A DNA stretch of 64,000 bases from Brucella anthropi ATCC 49188 (GTDB lineage Bacteria > Pseudomonadota > Alphaproteobacteria > Rhizobiales > Rhizobiaceae): NCBI RefSeq assembly GCF_000017405.1, contig NC_009667.1, forward strand, positions 434,001-498,000. Direction: 5' to 3'. The notes below the pieces were generated by a model, which was given only the letters and a program-made list of their open reading frames with translations, was not told the origin of the DNA and searched no databases. The translations under genes and the position numbers were made by a program. Below, piece after piece: positions 34,983 to 44,453 of the stretch; positions within the stretch are counted from its first letter, which is position 1, and each line of letters begins with the position of its first letter.

Positions 34983-36395
34983 ATGGACAGGACAATCGAT
35001 GCGGGCTTTCGGGAGCCGCATGAATCCGGCACGCAACGCTGGAGCAGGGAGATGGCGGCAGCGTTGAAGCTTGGCTGGCCGCTGATCTTCACCAATCTTT
35101 CGCAGGCAGCGCTGACTGCAACCGACGTCATCTTTATCGGCCGTCTTGGAGCGGATACGCTCGCTTCGGCCCTGCTGGCGACCAGCTTCTATCATACGCT
35201 CATGATCTTCTCGATGGGGCTCGTTTCGGCCGTCATGCCGATGATCGCCATCGCGCTTGGCAAGAACCGTCATTCGGTTCGCGATGTGCGCCGCACGGTG
35301 CGACAGGGACTATGGACGGTCATAATGATCTCGATCCCGGTCTGGATCGTGCTCTGGCATTGCGAGGAGATTTTCCTGTTTCTCGGCCAGCGTCCGGATA
35401 TTGCTGCCCGATCGACGGATTTCATGCACACGCTGCAATGGGCACTGCTGCCTTATCTCGGCTATATTGTTCTACGCTCGTTCTTTGCGGCGATGGAAAA
35501 ACCGATGTGGACGCTGCTTATTGCGGCCCTTGCCATCGGCTTCAACGCGCTTGCCGGCTGGACGCTGATATTCGGCCACTTCGGCTTCCCGCGCATGGAA
35601 CTGCACGGAGCCGGTATCGCCACAACAGCGTCAAGCACGATGATGTTCCTCGGGCTTGCATTCATCACGGTGCGTCACCACCGCTTCCGCCGCTATCACC
35701 TGTTTGGCCGCTTCTGGCGTCCCGACTGGGCGCGCCTGCGTGAACTGTGGCGCATTGGTATTCCAATGGCGCTGACATTCGTGTTCGAGACTTCGATCTT
35801 CTATGCTGCAGTGGTGATGATGGGCCGCATCGGGCCGACGGCCATGGCGGCTCATGCCGTCGCGATCCAGATTGCATCGCTCAGCTTCATGGTGCCACTC
35901 GGTTTCGGTCAGGTTGCAACAGTGCGCGTGGGCCGTGCCTATGGCCGCGGCGACCCTCAGGCTGTCGCCTATGCAGGCTGGAGCGCCTATGCGCTCGGCG
36001 TCGGTTTCATGGCCGTGATGGGGCTTCTCATGGTTCTCATCCCGCGCGTGTTCATTGGTGTTTTTCTCGATCTGCACGATCCGCAGAACCTGCCAGTGAT
36101 GGAACTGGCTGTCACATTTCTTGCGCTGGCGGCTCTCTTCCAGATCGTTGACGGTGCACAGGCCGTTGCCGCGGGCATGTTGCGCGGATTGCGCGATACA
36201 CGCATTCCGATGTTCCTGGCGCTATTCGGCTATTGGGGTGTGGGGTTGCCGTTGGGTGCCTTGCTTGCATTCCAGTTTGAACTGGGTGGGGTCGGTATCT
36301 GGCTCGGCCTTGCCGCCGGTCTCGGTATTGTCTCGGTATTGATGACGCTGCGATGGCGCAGGCATCTCGCGCATATCTCGGCGCATCCGGCCTGA
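34983..36395 (+). CDS. norM: MATE-family multidrug efflux protein, NorM type
   Basis: A 470-residue inner-membrane cation-coupled antiporter with 12 predicted helices. Family features are AALKLGWPLIFTNLSQAALTATDVIFIGRLG near the N-terminus, GLVSAVMPMIAIALG in the first bundle and, in the second bundle, IGIPMALTFVFETSIFYAAVVMMGRIG and PLGFGQVATVRVGRAYGRGD. Brucella species carry a related NorM pump exporting cationic dyes and fluoroquinolones. ATG 34983 follows GGGGAGCG; the frame is open further upstream but without a supporting ribosome site. It ends at a strong terminator. Confidence 0.93.
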   Translation: MDRTIDAGFREPHESGTQRWSREMAAALKLGWPLIFTNLSQAALTATDVIFIGRLGADTLASALLATSFYHTLMIFSMGLVSAVMPMIAIALGKNRHSVRDVRRTVRQGLWTVIMISIPVWIVLWHCEEIFLFLGQRPDIAARSTDFMHTLQWALLPYLGYIVLRSFFAAMEKPMWTLLIAALAIGFNALAGWTLIFGHFGFPRMELHGAGIATTASSTMMFLGLAFITVRHHRFRRYHLFGRFWRPDWARLRELWRIGIPMALTFVFETSIFYAAVVMMGRIGPTAMAAHAVAIQIASLSFMVPLGFGQVATVRVGRAYGRGDPQAVAYAGWSAYALGVGFMAVMGLLMVLIPRVFIGVFLDLHDPQNLPVMELAVTFLALAALFQIVDGAQAVAAGMLRGLRDTRIPMFLALFGYWGVGLPLGALLAFQFELGGVGIWLGLAAGLGIVSVLMTLRWRRHLAHISAHPA

Positions 36396-36401
36396 CAAAA
36401 G

Positions 36402-36436
36402 AAAAAGCCATACGCCCGTCGGGCGTATGGCTTTTC
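36402..36436. terminator. Bidirectional terminator between norM and ialB-like gene
   Basis: AAAAGCCATACGCCC and GGGCGTATGGCTTTT form a perfect 15-bp stem with a GTC loop. Confidence 0.93.
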
Positions 36437-36453
36437 CATCAAAGTTTTGAAAC

Positions 36454-36972
36454 TTACTTCGTCAATGCGGTGATGCGGTCAAGCGCTGCGCCGAAGCCCT
36501 TCAGCGAAACCTTGAAGGCGACCGGCTGGCTTGGGCTCAGGGCTGTCGTGGTGACGTTGATATTGGTGCCAGCCTTGAGAGCTGCAACCTGCTTTGCTTC
36601 GAAGCTGACCGGCGCGAGGCAACCCTGCGGCAGGCAGGTGGAGAAAGCCAGGTTTGGTCCGGCAACTTCGTCGATCTTAAGAGCTGCGCCCTTGGCAAGA
36701 TCAAGGCCAAATGGCATCAGCAGAACACCCTCGACCTTACCTTCCACATTGCGCAATTCCGCGGTCAGAACGCGCTGGCCGGTCTGCGTGCTGCTCTGGT
36801 CCTGACGCATCACACAGATGCTTGTTTCCTTCTGGCTCTGACAGGAAACGGTCCAGTCTTGGTAAGTCTCCTGAAGGGTGCTAGCTCCACCTGGAAGTGG
36901 AGCCGCAAAGGCCGAAGCGCCGGAAATGGTTGCAAGCGTGAATGCAAGACCGATTACGCGATAGCTTTTCAT
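36454..36972 (-). CDS. Invasion-associated locus B (IalB) family protein
   Basis: A 172-residue exported protein. The signal peptide [18 protein letters not shown] ends in ASAFAAP. The mature part contains [22 protein letters not shown] and [17 protein letters not shown], with the paired cysteines typical of the family named after Bartonella IalB. Its role is poorly known; it is periplasmic or outer-membrane associated and was linked to erythrocyte invasion in Bartonella. ATG 36972 is chosen because the signal peptide starts there; an upstream in-frame start at 37050 would precede it with an unlikely extension. Confidence 0.9.
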   Translation of the reverse strand: MKSYRVIGLAFTLATISGASAFAAPLPGGASTLQETYQDWTVSCQSQKETSICVMRQDQSSTQTGQRVLTAELRNVEGKVEGVLLMPFGLDLAKGAALKIDEVAGPNLAFSTCLPQGCLAPVSFEAKQVAALKAGTNINVTTTALSPSQPVAFKVSLKGFGAALDRITALTK

Positions 36973-37240
36973 AAAAAGATTCTCTCTGAAATTAATGAGC
37001 CCCAGAACCGTATACTCGGACGCACTGTCCAAGAAAACATTATTGAACATAAAATATTCGTGTCTTCAACTATGAATTATTGTTTATATTTCAGTTATAT
37101 AAGAAAAGAATAATATATTATTGGTTGTGCAGGCGCCTTTTTCTTGGGCAAGGTTTTGCTGATTGTCCCCTTTTCCTCATCAAGCCGGAACTCTAAAGTC
37201 GCCCTGGAAAAGTCGGCTCGTTGTGCCGGGAGGAGAAGTC

Positions 37241-38620
37241 GTGACGCTACGCTATCAGATCGTTGCACTGGCGATTGTGCCCCTTATCGTGGCTATTCTG
37301 ACGGTCACGGCCTTCATTACCTGGCAATCGGCAAATCTTGTGCAGAGCAGTATCGCGACCTTCGAGAAGAATATGCTGAAGGCCAAGGAGACCGAGCTTC
37401 TCAATCTTACCAACCTGGCGCTTTCTTCTATCCAGCAGATTTACGACGATGCAGGCCCCGACGATACCGCTGCCATGGAAAAGGTGCGGAAGATTCTGAC
37501 CTCGCTCGATTATGGTCGCGACGGCTACTTCTTTGTCTATGACTATGACGGCAACAATGTCGTCCATCCTCGCCAGACATTTCGGCCCGGCCATAACTGG
37601 CTCGATCTTGTTGATCCTGATGGAGATCGCGTCATTGCCAATCTGATTGACAAGGCGAAGGAAGGTGGAGGGCTGCACCAGTATAAGTGGGAAAAGCCGT
37701 CAAGCGGCGAAATGGCGGACAAGCTCTCCTTCGCTGTCGGACTGAGCAAATGGAAATGGATGCTCGGAACTGGCGTCTATCTTGACGATGTCTATGTGCA
37801 GACTGCTGCCGCCAACGCCGATTTCCGGGCCAATATCCGAACGACATTCCTGATCGTCAGTCTGATCGCCGTGCCGGCTGTGATGCTCGTCTTCGCGACC
37901 TGTATGCTGCTCAATCTGCGCGAGCGACGGATGGCTGATAACAAGCTGAAGGAGCTGGCGCAGCGCATCATCGATACGCAGGAGGAGGAACGGGCACGTC
38001 TGGCGCGTGAACTGCATGACGGCATTTCCCAAAATCTTGTCGGCGTTCGCTATGCCATCGATTTAGCAAGCCGTCAGGTGCGCATGGACAGCGGAGGCGC
38101 GCCGCTTGCGATCGAGAAGGCATCGGATGCGCTCAATGGTGCAATCAAGGAGGTGCGGCGGCTTTCGCATGATCTGCGTCCGCGCATTCTGGACGATCTT
38201 GGCCTGACCGTTGCGCTCAAGGCCTTGTGCGAACATTTTTCGGAGCGGACCGGTATTGAAACGCAGCTCGAAGCAAGCGGGCTGAACGAGACGCTGAAGC
38301 CGGAGGCAAGCACGGCGCTTTATCGCGTCGTGCAGGAAGCGCTCACCAATGTCGAGCGCCATTCCGGGGCAAGCCAGGTGAGCATCCGCCTCTGGGGTTC
38401 CGGCGGCAAGGTGACGATGACAGTCGCCGATGACGGTAATGGTTTTACCGCGCGTGATCTGAAAGATCAGCTTTCAGGGCTTGGCTTGCGAAATATGCAG
38501 GAGCGAATGGCGCATTTCGGCGGTGTGCTCTTGGTTGAAACCGGCGCAGATGGTACGCAGCTCACCGCGCGCTTGCCGAAATCGGCAACAGAGAGAAAGC
38601 GGGAACCGGAAGTCGCATGA
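37241..38620 (+). CDS. Sensor histidine kinase with periplasmic Cache domain, NarX/HisKA_3 type (MctS-like)
   Basis: A 459-residue membrane kinase. One helix (QIVALAIVPLIVAILTVTAFITW) precedes a single Cache domain of about 160 residues with DYGRDGYFFVYDYDGNNVVHP and KWKWMLGTGVYLDDV, as in sensors of small carboxylates. A second helix is followed by a HisKA_3 H-box, EEERARLARELHDGISQNLVG, and a HATPase (ALYRVVQEALTNVERHSGA, VADDGNGF, GLGLRNMQERM). The GTG start follows GGGAGGAG. Its response regulator overlaps the stop. The TRAP transporter genes downstream suggest it senses the 2-oxo acid or other carboxylate that they import. Confidence 0.92.
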   Translation: MTLRYQIVALAIVPLIVAILTVTAFITWQSANLVQSSIATFEKNMLKAKETELLNLTNLALSSIQQIYDDAGPDDTAAMEKVRKILTSLDYGRDGYFFVYDYDGNNVVHPRQTFRPGHNWLDLVDPDGDRVIANLIDKAKEGGGLHQYKWEKPSSGEMADKLSFAVGLSKWKWMLGTGVYLDDVYVQTAAANADFRANIRTTFLIVSLIAVPAVMLVFATCMLLNLRERRMADNKLKELAQRIIDTQEEERARLARELHDGISQNLVGVRYAIDLASRQVRMDSGGAPLAIEKASDALNGAIKEVRRLSHDLRPRILDDLGLTVALKALCEHFSERTGIETQLEASGLNETLKPEASTALYRVVQEALTNVERHSGASQVSIRLWGSGGKVTMTVADDGNGFTARDLKDQLSGLGLRNMQERMAHFGGVLLVETGADGTQLTARLPKSATERKREPEVA

Positions 38621-39258
38621 CGAATGAATGCAAGATTCGCGTATTGCTCGTGGATAATCATCCGCTGGTTCTGGATGGTTTGCGGGCTGTACTCGAAACC
38701 TATGACGATATCGATATTGCAGGCGCGGCTTCCAATGCGCGGGCTGCACTGGAGCTGGCGCTGACCGTTAATCCCGATGTGGTTTTGATGGATATCAACA
38801 TGCCACTTCTCAACGGTATCGACGCTATCGAACTGTTCAAGAAACAATTGCCGGGCATTCGCATCCTCATGCTGTCCATGCACGACAGCCGCGAATATAT
38901 CTCGACCTCCATCATGCGCGGAGCTTCAGGCTATGTGTTGAAGGATGTGTCCACCACTGAAATCGTCGCTGCCATTCATGCGGTCGCTTCGGGTGGAACT
39001 TATTTCTCTTCCGGTGTTTCGGAAGCGCTGCTCGACAGCGGCGACAGGAAATCGGAAGGGCTGTCGGTCCGCGAAAACGATGTTCTGGTGCTGGTGGCCG
39101 AAGGTGGAAGCAACCGCGAAATTGCAATCAGGCTCGGCATCTCGGAGGCGACGGTCGAAACTCATCGCAAGAATATCAAGAAGAAACTCGGAATAGCCAG
39201 CACCGCCGGGCTTACGCGCTACGTCATCGAGAACCGGTTGCGCCTGTCTTCGCAATAG
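38617..39258 (+). CDS. NarL/LuxR-family response regulator
   Basis: A 213-residue two-domain regulator. The receiver (IRVLLVDNHPLVLDGLRAVL) has the phospho-Asp in PDVVLMDINMPLLNG and the conserved Lys in GYVLKDVST. The LuxR-type helix-turn-helix is LSVRENDVLVLVAEGGSNREIAIRLGISEATVETHRKNIKKKLG. It overlaps the kinase stop by ATGA, so it is a coupled pair. A NarL-like 7-2-7 operator between this gene and the TRAP genes is its likely target. Confidence 0.95.
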   Translation: MTNECKIRVLLVDNHPLVLDGLRAVLETYDDIDIAGAASNARAALELALTVNPDVVLMDINMPLLNGIDAIELFKKQLPGIRILMLSMHDSREYISTSIMRGASGYVLKDVSTTEIVAAIHAVASGGTYFSSGVSEALLDSGDRKSEGLSVRENDVLVLVAEGGSNREIAIRLGISEATVETHRKNIKKKLGIASTAGLTRYVIENRLRLSSQ

Positions 39259-39304
39259 CTGTCGTCGCAATAGCGGATATTCCGTTCGTCTCCCGATATT
39301 GCCT

Positions 39305-39320
39305 TACCCACTAATGGGTA
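39305..39320. promoter_or_regulatory. NarL-type 7-2-7 operator ahead of the TRAP operon
   Basis: TACCCAC-TA-ATGGGTA is two opposed TACCCAY heptamers separated by two bases, the arrangement bound by NarL-family output domains. It lies 104 bp upstream of the TRAP small-permease start. Confidence 0.6.
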
Positions 39321-39423
39321 GGTCTCCGTTTCTTAGAACTTTCGTCAACTTGCGGCATGGATTCGCCGGTCCTATCATTCGCTCCAAAACCGCTTGAGGA
39401 GGCGGAACAGGAGGGGAGGAGCG

Positions 39424-39972
39424 ATGTCAGTCTTGCTGGCGTTGTCGCGTGCTATCGACGCGGCCAATAATTTCATCGGAAAATCCGTATCGTGGCTGAT
39501 CCTGGTGGCAGTGCTCATCAGTGCTATCAATGCCGTCTCGCGCAAGCTGTTCAATGTCAGCTCGAATGCGTGGCTGGAAGCGCAATGGTATCTGTTCTCG
39601 GCGGTCTTTCTGATCGCTGCCGGATATACGCTTCTGCATAGCGAGCATGTGAAGGTTGATCTTCTCTACAGCCGCTACTCGCGGCGAACCCAGCTATTGG
39701 TCGAGATTTTCGGCACGATCTTTTTCCTCCTGCCTTTCTGCCTCATCACAATTTACCTCTCCTGGCCCATCGTGGAAGCCAAGATCGCCAGCGGTGAAAC
39801 CTCCAACAATACGGGTGGGCTGGTTCTCTGGCCGGTCTGGGTGTTGATCCCCATCGGTTTCGGGCTGCTCGCATTGCAAGGCATTTCCGAACTCATCAAG
39901 CGCATCGCCATCCTTCAAGGGCGCATACCGGACACGGTCGCCCTTGAAGATGCGGAAGCCCAGACGCTCTGA
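39424..39972 (+). CDS. TRAP transporter small permease (DctQ type)
   Basis: A 182-residue inner-membrane subunit with four helices. The family pattern is FIGKSVSWLILVAVLISAINAVSRKLFN, then NAWLEAQWYLFSAVFLIAAGYTLLHSEHVKVDLLYSRYS and a C-terminal helix ending at GISELIKRIAIL. It anchors the large permease of a tripartite ATP-independent periplasmic transporter. ATG 39424 follows GGAGGGGAGGAG; an in-frame start at 39394 is unlikely. It is the first gene of the TRAP operon controlled, by inference, by the upstream two-component system. Confidence 0.92.
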   Translation: MSVLLALSRAIDAANNFIGKSVSWLILVAVLISAINAVSRKLFNVSSNAWLEAQWYLFSAVFLIAAGYTLLHSEHVKVDLLYSRYSRRTQLLVEIFGTIFFLLPFCLITIYLSWPIVEAKIASGETSNNTGGLVLWPVWVLIPIGFGLLALQGISELIKRIAILQGRIPDTVALEDAEAQTL

Positions 39973-39983
39973 GGGGAATGGAT

Positions 39984-41552
39984 ATGATTGCTTTTATTGC
40001 GGAAAATCTCGCCCCGTTGATGTTTCTGTCGCTGGTGGTTGTGCTGTTGCTCGGCTACCCGGTGGCTTTCGCGCTGGCCTTCGTCGGTTTTGCCTTCGGC
40101 TTCGTCGGCATCGAAATGGGGCTTCTGCCTGTCAACCTGTTCGGCGCGATACCGGATCGCATCTTCGGGCAGATGTCGAATGAAACGCTGCTCGCTATTC
40201 CGTTCTTCACCTTCATGGGGCTGATACTGGAGCGAAGCGGCATGGCGGAAGAACTGCTCGATACGATCGGGCAGCTTTTCGGTCCCGTGCGTGGCGGGCT
40301 GGCTTTTGCGGTGATCATCGTCGGCGCGCTTCTTGCGGCCACGACCGGCGTTGTCGCCGCTTCGGTGATTTCGATGGGACTGATTTCGCTCCCGATCATG
40401 CTGCGCTACGGCTATGATCGCAAAGTGGCGAGCGGCACGATTGCAGCATCCGGTACGCTGGCACAGATCATTCCACCAAGCCTTGTCCTGATCGTGCTTG
40501 CCGATCAGCTGGGCCGTTCGGTTGGCGATATGTACAAGGGCGCGCTGGTTCCCGGTCTCCTGCTGGTCGGTTTCTACTGCGCCTTTATCATCGGCATGTC
40601 GATTTTCCGGCCTGATACGGTCCCGGCTCTGCCGCCGCATGCCCGTACATTGAAGGGCTGGAAACTGGCGCAGAAAGTGGTGATTTCGCTGGTGCCGCCG
40701 CTTGTGCTGATCTTCCTTGTTCTCGGAACGATCTTCATCGGCGTTGCAACGCCTACGGAAGGTGGCGCGATGGGAGCGGTCGGCGCTCTGCTTCTCGCTA
40801 TCATCAATCGCCGCCTCAACATGACGATGCTGACGTCAGCGCTTTACGCCACGGCAAAACTGTCGTCCTTCGTCATTTTCATTCTGCTGGGCGCGCGCGT
40901 GTTTTCGCTCACCTTCTATGGCGTCAACGGTCACATCTGGGTCGAACACCTGATGACGTCCATCCCCGGCGGTGAAGTCGGCTTCCTGATTGTCGCCAAT
41001 CTTCTGGTGTTCTTTCTGGCCTTCTTCCTCGATTATTTCGAGCTGGCCTTCATCATCATCCCGCTTCTGGCGCCGGTGGCCGACAGCCTTGGCATTGATC
41101 TGGTGTGGTTCGGCGTCATGCTGGCGGTCAATATGCAGACATCGTTCATGCATCCGCCTTTCGGCTTCTCGCTCTTCTATCTGCGTTCGGTCGCTCCATC
41201 CCGACCCTATAAGGACAAGGTCACAGGCGCGACTATCCAGCCGGTGACGTCGGGGCAAATCTACATGGGATCGATCCCGTTCCTTTTGATCCAGCTTGTC
41301 ATGGTCGGCATCATCATCAGCTTCCCGGGCATCGTCACCCACTACAAGAGCGGCCATCCGCAGGCCGATCCGGCATCGATCCAGATCAATGTGCCAATGC
41401 CAGATGCTGGCGGCGGCAATCCGTTCGGCGCAGCACCCGCACCTTTCGGAGCGCCTTCGCCGTCAACTGAGCCTCTGCCCGCGCCGTCTTTCGGTTCTCC
41501 GCAGCCGAGCTTCGGACAGGACAAAGACCTACAGCAAAAACCTGCGCAATGA
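39984..41552 (+). CDS. TRAP transporter large permease (DctM type) with Pro/Gly-rich tail
   Basis: A 522-residue membrane protein that carries the transport step. The DctM sequence PLMFLSLVVVLLLGYPVAFALAFVGFAFG is followed by LLAIPFFTFMGLILERSGMAEELLDTIG, GTIAASGTLAQIIPPSLVLIVLADQ and FLAFFLDYFELAFIIIPLLAPV. After the last helix (about residue 450) is a tail of some 65 residues rich in Pro, Gly and Phe (NPFGAAPAPFGAPSP...), which is not part of the transport fold. ATG 39984 is preferred to 39978 because of spacing from GAGGGG. Confidence 0.92.
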   Translation: MIAFIAENLAPLMFLSLVVVLLLGYPVAFALAFVGFAFGFVGIEMGLLPVNLFGAIPDRIFGQMSNETLLAIPFFTFMGLILERSGMAEELLDTIGQLFGPVRGGLAFAVIIVGALLAATTGVVAASVISMGLISLPIMLRYGYDRKVASGTIAASGTLAQIIPPSLVLIVLADQLGRSVGDMYKGALVPGLLLVGFYCAFIIGMSIFRPDTVPALPPHARTLKGWKLAQKVVISLVPPLVLIFLVLGTIFIGVATPTEGGAMGAVGALLLAIINRRLNMTMLTSALYATAKLSSFVIFILLGARVFSLTFYGVNGHIWVEHLMTSIPGGEVGFLIVANLLVFFLAFFLDYFELAFIIIPLLAPVADSLGIDLVWFGVMLAVNMQTSFMHPPFGFSLFYLRSVAPSRPYKDKVTGATIQPVTSGQIYMGSIPFLLIQLVMVGIIISFPGIVTHYKSGHPQADPASIQINVPMPDAGGGNPFGAAPAPFGAPSPSTEPLPAPSFGSPQPSFGQDKDLQQKPAQ

Positions 41553-41610
41553 GGGGAAAACGAGCATTGCGTAGATTCTGATAAACCAGAACAATCTTAG
41601 GAGGAGACAC

Positions 41611-42729
41611 ATGAAACAGGATTTGAGCCGCCGCACATTTCTGACGAAGGGTGCCGCAATTGGCGCTGCCGCTGCCACAAGCGGTGCGGCACTCGCAACA
41701 CCGGCAATCGCGCAGGAGTTGCCGACGCTGCGCTGGCGTCTGACCTCGGGCTTCCCGAACAATCTGGATACGATCTATGGCGGTGCGGTCTATATGGCCA
41801 ATGCCGTTTCAAAGATGACAGAAGGCAAGTTCCAGATTCAGGTATTCCAGGCCGGTGAAATCGTGCCTGGCCCGCAGGCCATCGATGCGGTTCAGGCCAA
41901 CACGGTCGAAATGGCGCATACGTGCGGCTATTATTTCACCGGCAAGAACCCGGCCTTCGCCATTGGGACGGCTATTCCCTTCGGCATGAACACACGCCTG
42001 CAGAATGCCTGGCTCTATCATGGCGGTGGCAACGAGCTTTATAATGCGTTCCTTGCCGATTATGGCATTGTCGGTATCGTCGGCGGCAACACGGCGGCCC
42101 AGATGGGCGGCTGGTATCGCAAGGAAATTAAAAGCCTTGCGGATCTGAAGGGCCTGAAGATGCGTATCGCGGGCGTAGCTGGCGAGGTCATGTCGCGCCT
42201 CGGCGTCGTTCCGCAACAGCTTCCGGGCGGCGACATCTATCCGTCGCTGGAGCGCGGCACGATCGATGCGGCCGAATGGGTCGGTCCTTATGATGACGAG
42301 AAGCTCGGCTTCTACCAGATCGCGCCATATTATTATTACCCGGCCTTCTGGGAAGGTGGCGCTTCGGTACACTTCTTCATCAACAAGCAGCAATATGAAA
42401 GCCTGCCGGAGCCATACAAGGTTGCGCTGAATACGGCTGCCGAAGCTGCGACCCAGAACATGATCTCGCTTTATGACGTGAAAAACACCGCTGCGATTCG
42501 TTCGCTGGTGTCGAAGGGCGTGAAGCTTCAACCGCTTCCGCGAGACGTTCTGGATGCCGCCTACAAGGTCGCGTTCGAACTCTACGCCGAATACAACGAG
42601 AAAAATCCGGCATGGGCGAAAATCTACCCGAGCTGGAAAAAATTCCGTGACGAGGGCTTCGAATGGTTCCGCGTCGCTGAATATACCTATGACAGCTACG
42701 TCTATGCGCAGCAGGCTGCAGGCAGGTAG
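41611..42729 (+). CDS. TRAP transporter substrate-binding protein, TakP-like
   Basis: A 372-residue periplasmic receptor. The N-terminus has a twin-arginine signal (SRRTFLTKGAAIGAAAATSG) ending in ATPAIAQE. The mature protein contains LTSGFPNNLDTIYGGAVYMA, KGLKMRIAGVAGEVMSRLG and WVGPYDDEKLGFYQIAPYYYYPAFWEGG. These agree with the subgroup that includes TakP of Rhodobacter, which binds 2-oxo acids such as pyruvate and 2-oxobutyrate; substrate is inferred from that resemblance. It ends the TRAP operon at a terminator. Its ATG follows AGGAGG. Confidence 0.92.
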   Translation: MKQDLSRRTFLTKGAAIGAAAATSGAALATPAIAQELPTLRWRLTSGFPNNLDTIYGGAVYMANAVSKMTEGKFQIQVFQAGEIVPGPQAIDAVQANTVEMAHTCGYYFTGKNPAFAIGTAIPFGMNTRLQNAWLYHGGGNELYNAFLADYGIVGIVGGNTAAQMGGWYRKEIKSLADLKGLKMRIAGVAGEVMSRLGVVPQQLPGGDIYPSLERGTIDAAEWVGPYDDEKLGFYQIAPYYYYPAFWEGGASVHFFINKQQYESLPEPYKVALNTAAEAATQNMISLYDVKNTAAIRSLVSKGVKLQPLPRDVLDAAYKVAFELYAEYNEKNPAWAKIYPSWKKFRDEGFEWFRVAEYTYDSYVYAQQAAGR

Positions 42730-42762
42730 CTATCGACTGACATAGTCGCGAAACGCTTGTGA

Positions 42763-42793
42763 AACGGGGCCTTCGGGCCCCGTTTTCGTTTAT
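42763..42793 (+). terminator. Terminator of the TRAP operon
   Basis: AACGGGGCC-TTC-GGGCCCCGTT followed by TTCGTTTATT, 34 bp after the stop. Confidence 0.9.
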
Positions 42794-43030
42794 TGTAATT
42801 AAGGCGAAAGGGGTTTTGTAGTTAGAAATTGCTAGTGTTAATATACTTGAAATTTTATTTGATTTATATTTTATGAGTTATTTATTGTTATAAAGTAAAG
42901 CTGTTTATAATTAGTGTCATAATGGACACATGTTCCTTTTCAACTTGATATAGTTCTTAAAATTGGAATTGATGTATTTGTGGAATTCATTCTATCAGGC
43001 CTCGTCTGAAAAATTTCTGGAGGCAATGAA
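42794..43030. other. AT-rich upstream region of the porin gene
   Basis: This stretch is strikingly AT-rich compared with its flanks. It contains a TATAAT at 42906-42911 with TTGTTA 15 bases upstream (42885-42890), a possible promoter with a short spacer, and a CTGGAGG ribosome site just before the porin ATG. I see no gene in it. Confidence 0.5.
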
Positions 43031-44170
43031 ATGAAGATCAAGAGCTTGTTGTTCGGTTCGGCTGCAGCGCTGGTTGCAACCACTGGAGCATATGCTGCGG
43101 ATACCGTTGTGGCACCGGAGCCTGAATCTGTTGAGTATGTTCGCGTTTGCGACGCCTATGGTGCGGGATATTTCTATATTCCGGGCACCGAAACCTGCCT
43201 TCGCGTATCCGGCTATGTCCGTTACGACGCTGCTGGCGGTGACAATGTCTACGGTCGCGGTTTCGTTGATCGTGACGGTAGCGTCGATACGCGCCGCAAT
43301 TCCTGGGATAACAAGGCTCGCTTCACACTGCGCCTCTCCACGGCGTCGGAAACCGATCTTGGCACTCTGAAGACCTTTGCCGAAACCCGTTATGATTGGG
43401 GCAATGGTGTTGAAGGTGCCTCCGGTTCGCTGCGTTTTGCCTATATCCAGCTTGGCGGTCTCCGCGTCGGTCTCGATGAATCGGCCTTCGTTACCTTCCC
43501 GGGCTATCTCGGCGATGTCATCAACGATGACGTGATTCTCGCTGGCGGCTATCGCACCGGCTTGATCAGCTACACCTTCACCGGTGGCAACGGCTTCTCC
43601 GCCATTCTGTCGCTCGAACAGGGCAACAATGACGATACGGATAGCGCATACGGCTATAATGGCGTCATCAAGGACTACACGCCGCACGTTGTCGGTGGCC
43701 TGAAGTATGAAGGCGGCTGGGGCAAGATCGCAGGCGTCGCTGCTTATGATGCCCGCAACGAAGAGTGGGCCGGTAAGGTTCGCGCTGACGTGAACATTAC
43801 GGACCGCTTCTCGGTCTGGGCGATGGGTGGTTACAAGTCCAATAAGGACCAGTACATCATGCAGACCGATGGCAATGGCCATGATATCGGTCAGGTTCGT
43901 GCGATCAGCAGCTTCTACGGCACCTGGGGCGGCGATTGGGCTGTCTGGGGCGGCGCAGCATTCAAGGCTACCGACAAGGCAGTCTTCAATGCGCAGCTTG
44001 CTTATGACGGCACGAACACTTTCGCAGCTACTGCCAACGTAGCTTATGAAATGGTTCCGGGCTTCACGGTCACGCCGGAAGTTTCCTACACCAAATGGAG
44101 CGACAGCAAGTCCTATCTCAACGGCAAGGATGCCGTTCAGGGTATGATCCGCTTCCAGCGCTCGTTCTAA
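43031..44170 (+). CDS. Outer-membrane porin, Brucella Omp2a/Omp2b type
   Basis: A 379-residue trimeric-type diffusion porin. The signal peptide [19 protein letters not shown] ends in AYAAD. The mature N-terminus [33 protein letters not shown] with its two cysteines is the Omp2 hallmark. The rest is amphipathic beta-strands ([27 protein letters not shown]), and the C-terminus ends in aromatic FQRSF as porins do. It follows a AT-rich promoter region. Only one copy is present here, unlike the paired omp2a/omp2b locus of classical Brucella. Confidence 0.95.
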   Translation: MKIKSLLFGSAAALVATTGAYAADTVVAPEPESVEYVRVCDAYGAGYFYIPGTETCLRVSGYVRYDAAGGDNVYGRGFVDRDGSVDTRRNSWDNKARFTLRLSTASETDLGTLKTFAETRYDWGNGVEGASGSLRFAYIQLGGLRVGLDESAFVTFPGYLGDVINDDVILAGGYRTGLISYTFTGGNGFSAILSLEQGNNDDTDSAYGYNGVIKDYTPHVVGGLKYEGGWGKIAGVAAYDARNEEWAGKVRADVNITDRFSVWAMGGYKSNKDQYIMQTDGNGHDIGQVRAISSFYGTWGGDWAVWGGAAFKATDKAVFNAQLAYDGTNTFAATANVAYEMVPGFTVTPEVSYTKWSDSKSYLNGKDAVQGMIRFQRSF

Positions 44171-44177
44171 TGCTTAA

Positions 44178-44203
44178 CCGGGAGGCCGACATCGGCCTCC
44201 CGG
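44178..44203. terminator. Perfect palindrome after the porin gene
   Basis: CCGGGAGGCCGA-CA-TCGGCCTCCCGG, 12-bp perfect arms, eight bases after the stop. It lacks a T-run, so it is either a weak terminator or an mRNA 3'-end stabiliser. Confidence 0.6.
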
Positions 44204-44453
44204 TCTGCATTCAAAAGTATATTGAACCGTTCATCTTAGTGTAACGGTCATGAGTTCAATAAAATTTCTAATACTTTGATATTTAATTGAAGAAATATTC
44301 TTGAATTTTCGAATGAAATAAAAAGTAACCAAGTGCTGATATAACAAAAATGTAATTTGCATTCTGGTGTGCTTGTACTATTTTAAAAGAACCATTCGAT
44401 AGCGTAGAAGGACTGCGCTGTTTACAAATCTGATCTCCAGTCGGAAGAGTGGT
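44204..44453. other. AT-rich stretch between porin and purine genes
   Basis: 250 bp of AT-rich sequence without a gene. It ends in an isolated UUCG-loop terminator (44454-44483) on the + strand that no annotated gene reaches except by a long porin 3' UTR. The 60-100 bp ahead of the terminator may belong to a small RNA. Confidence 0.5.

Noticed and set aside
44178..44203. CRISPR-like repeat after the porin
   Set aside because: It is a single palindrome with no repeated units or spacers; no CRISPR array was found anywhere in the window.
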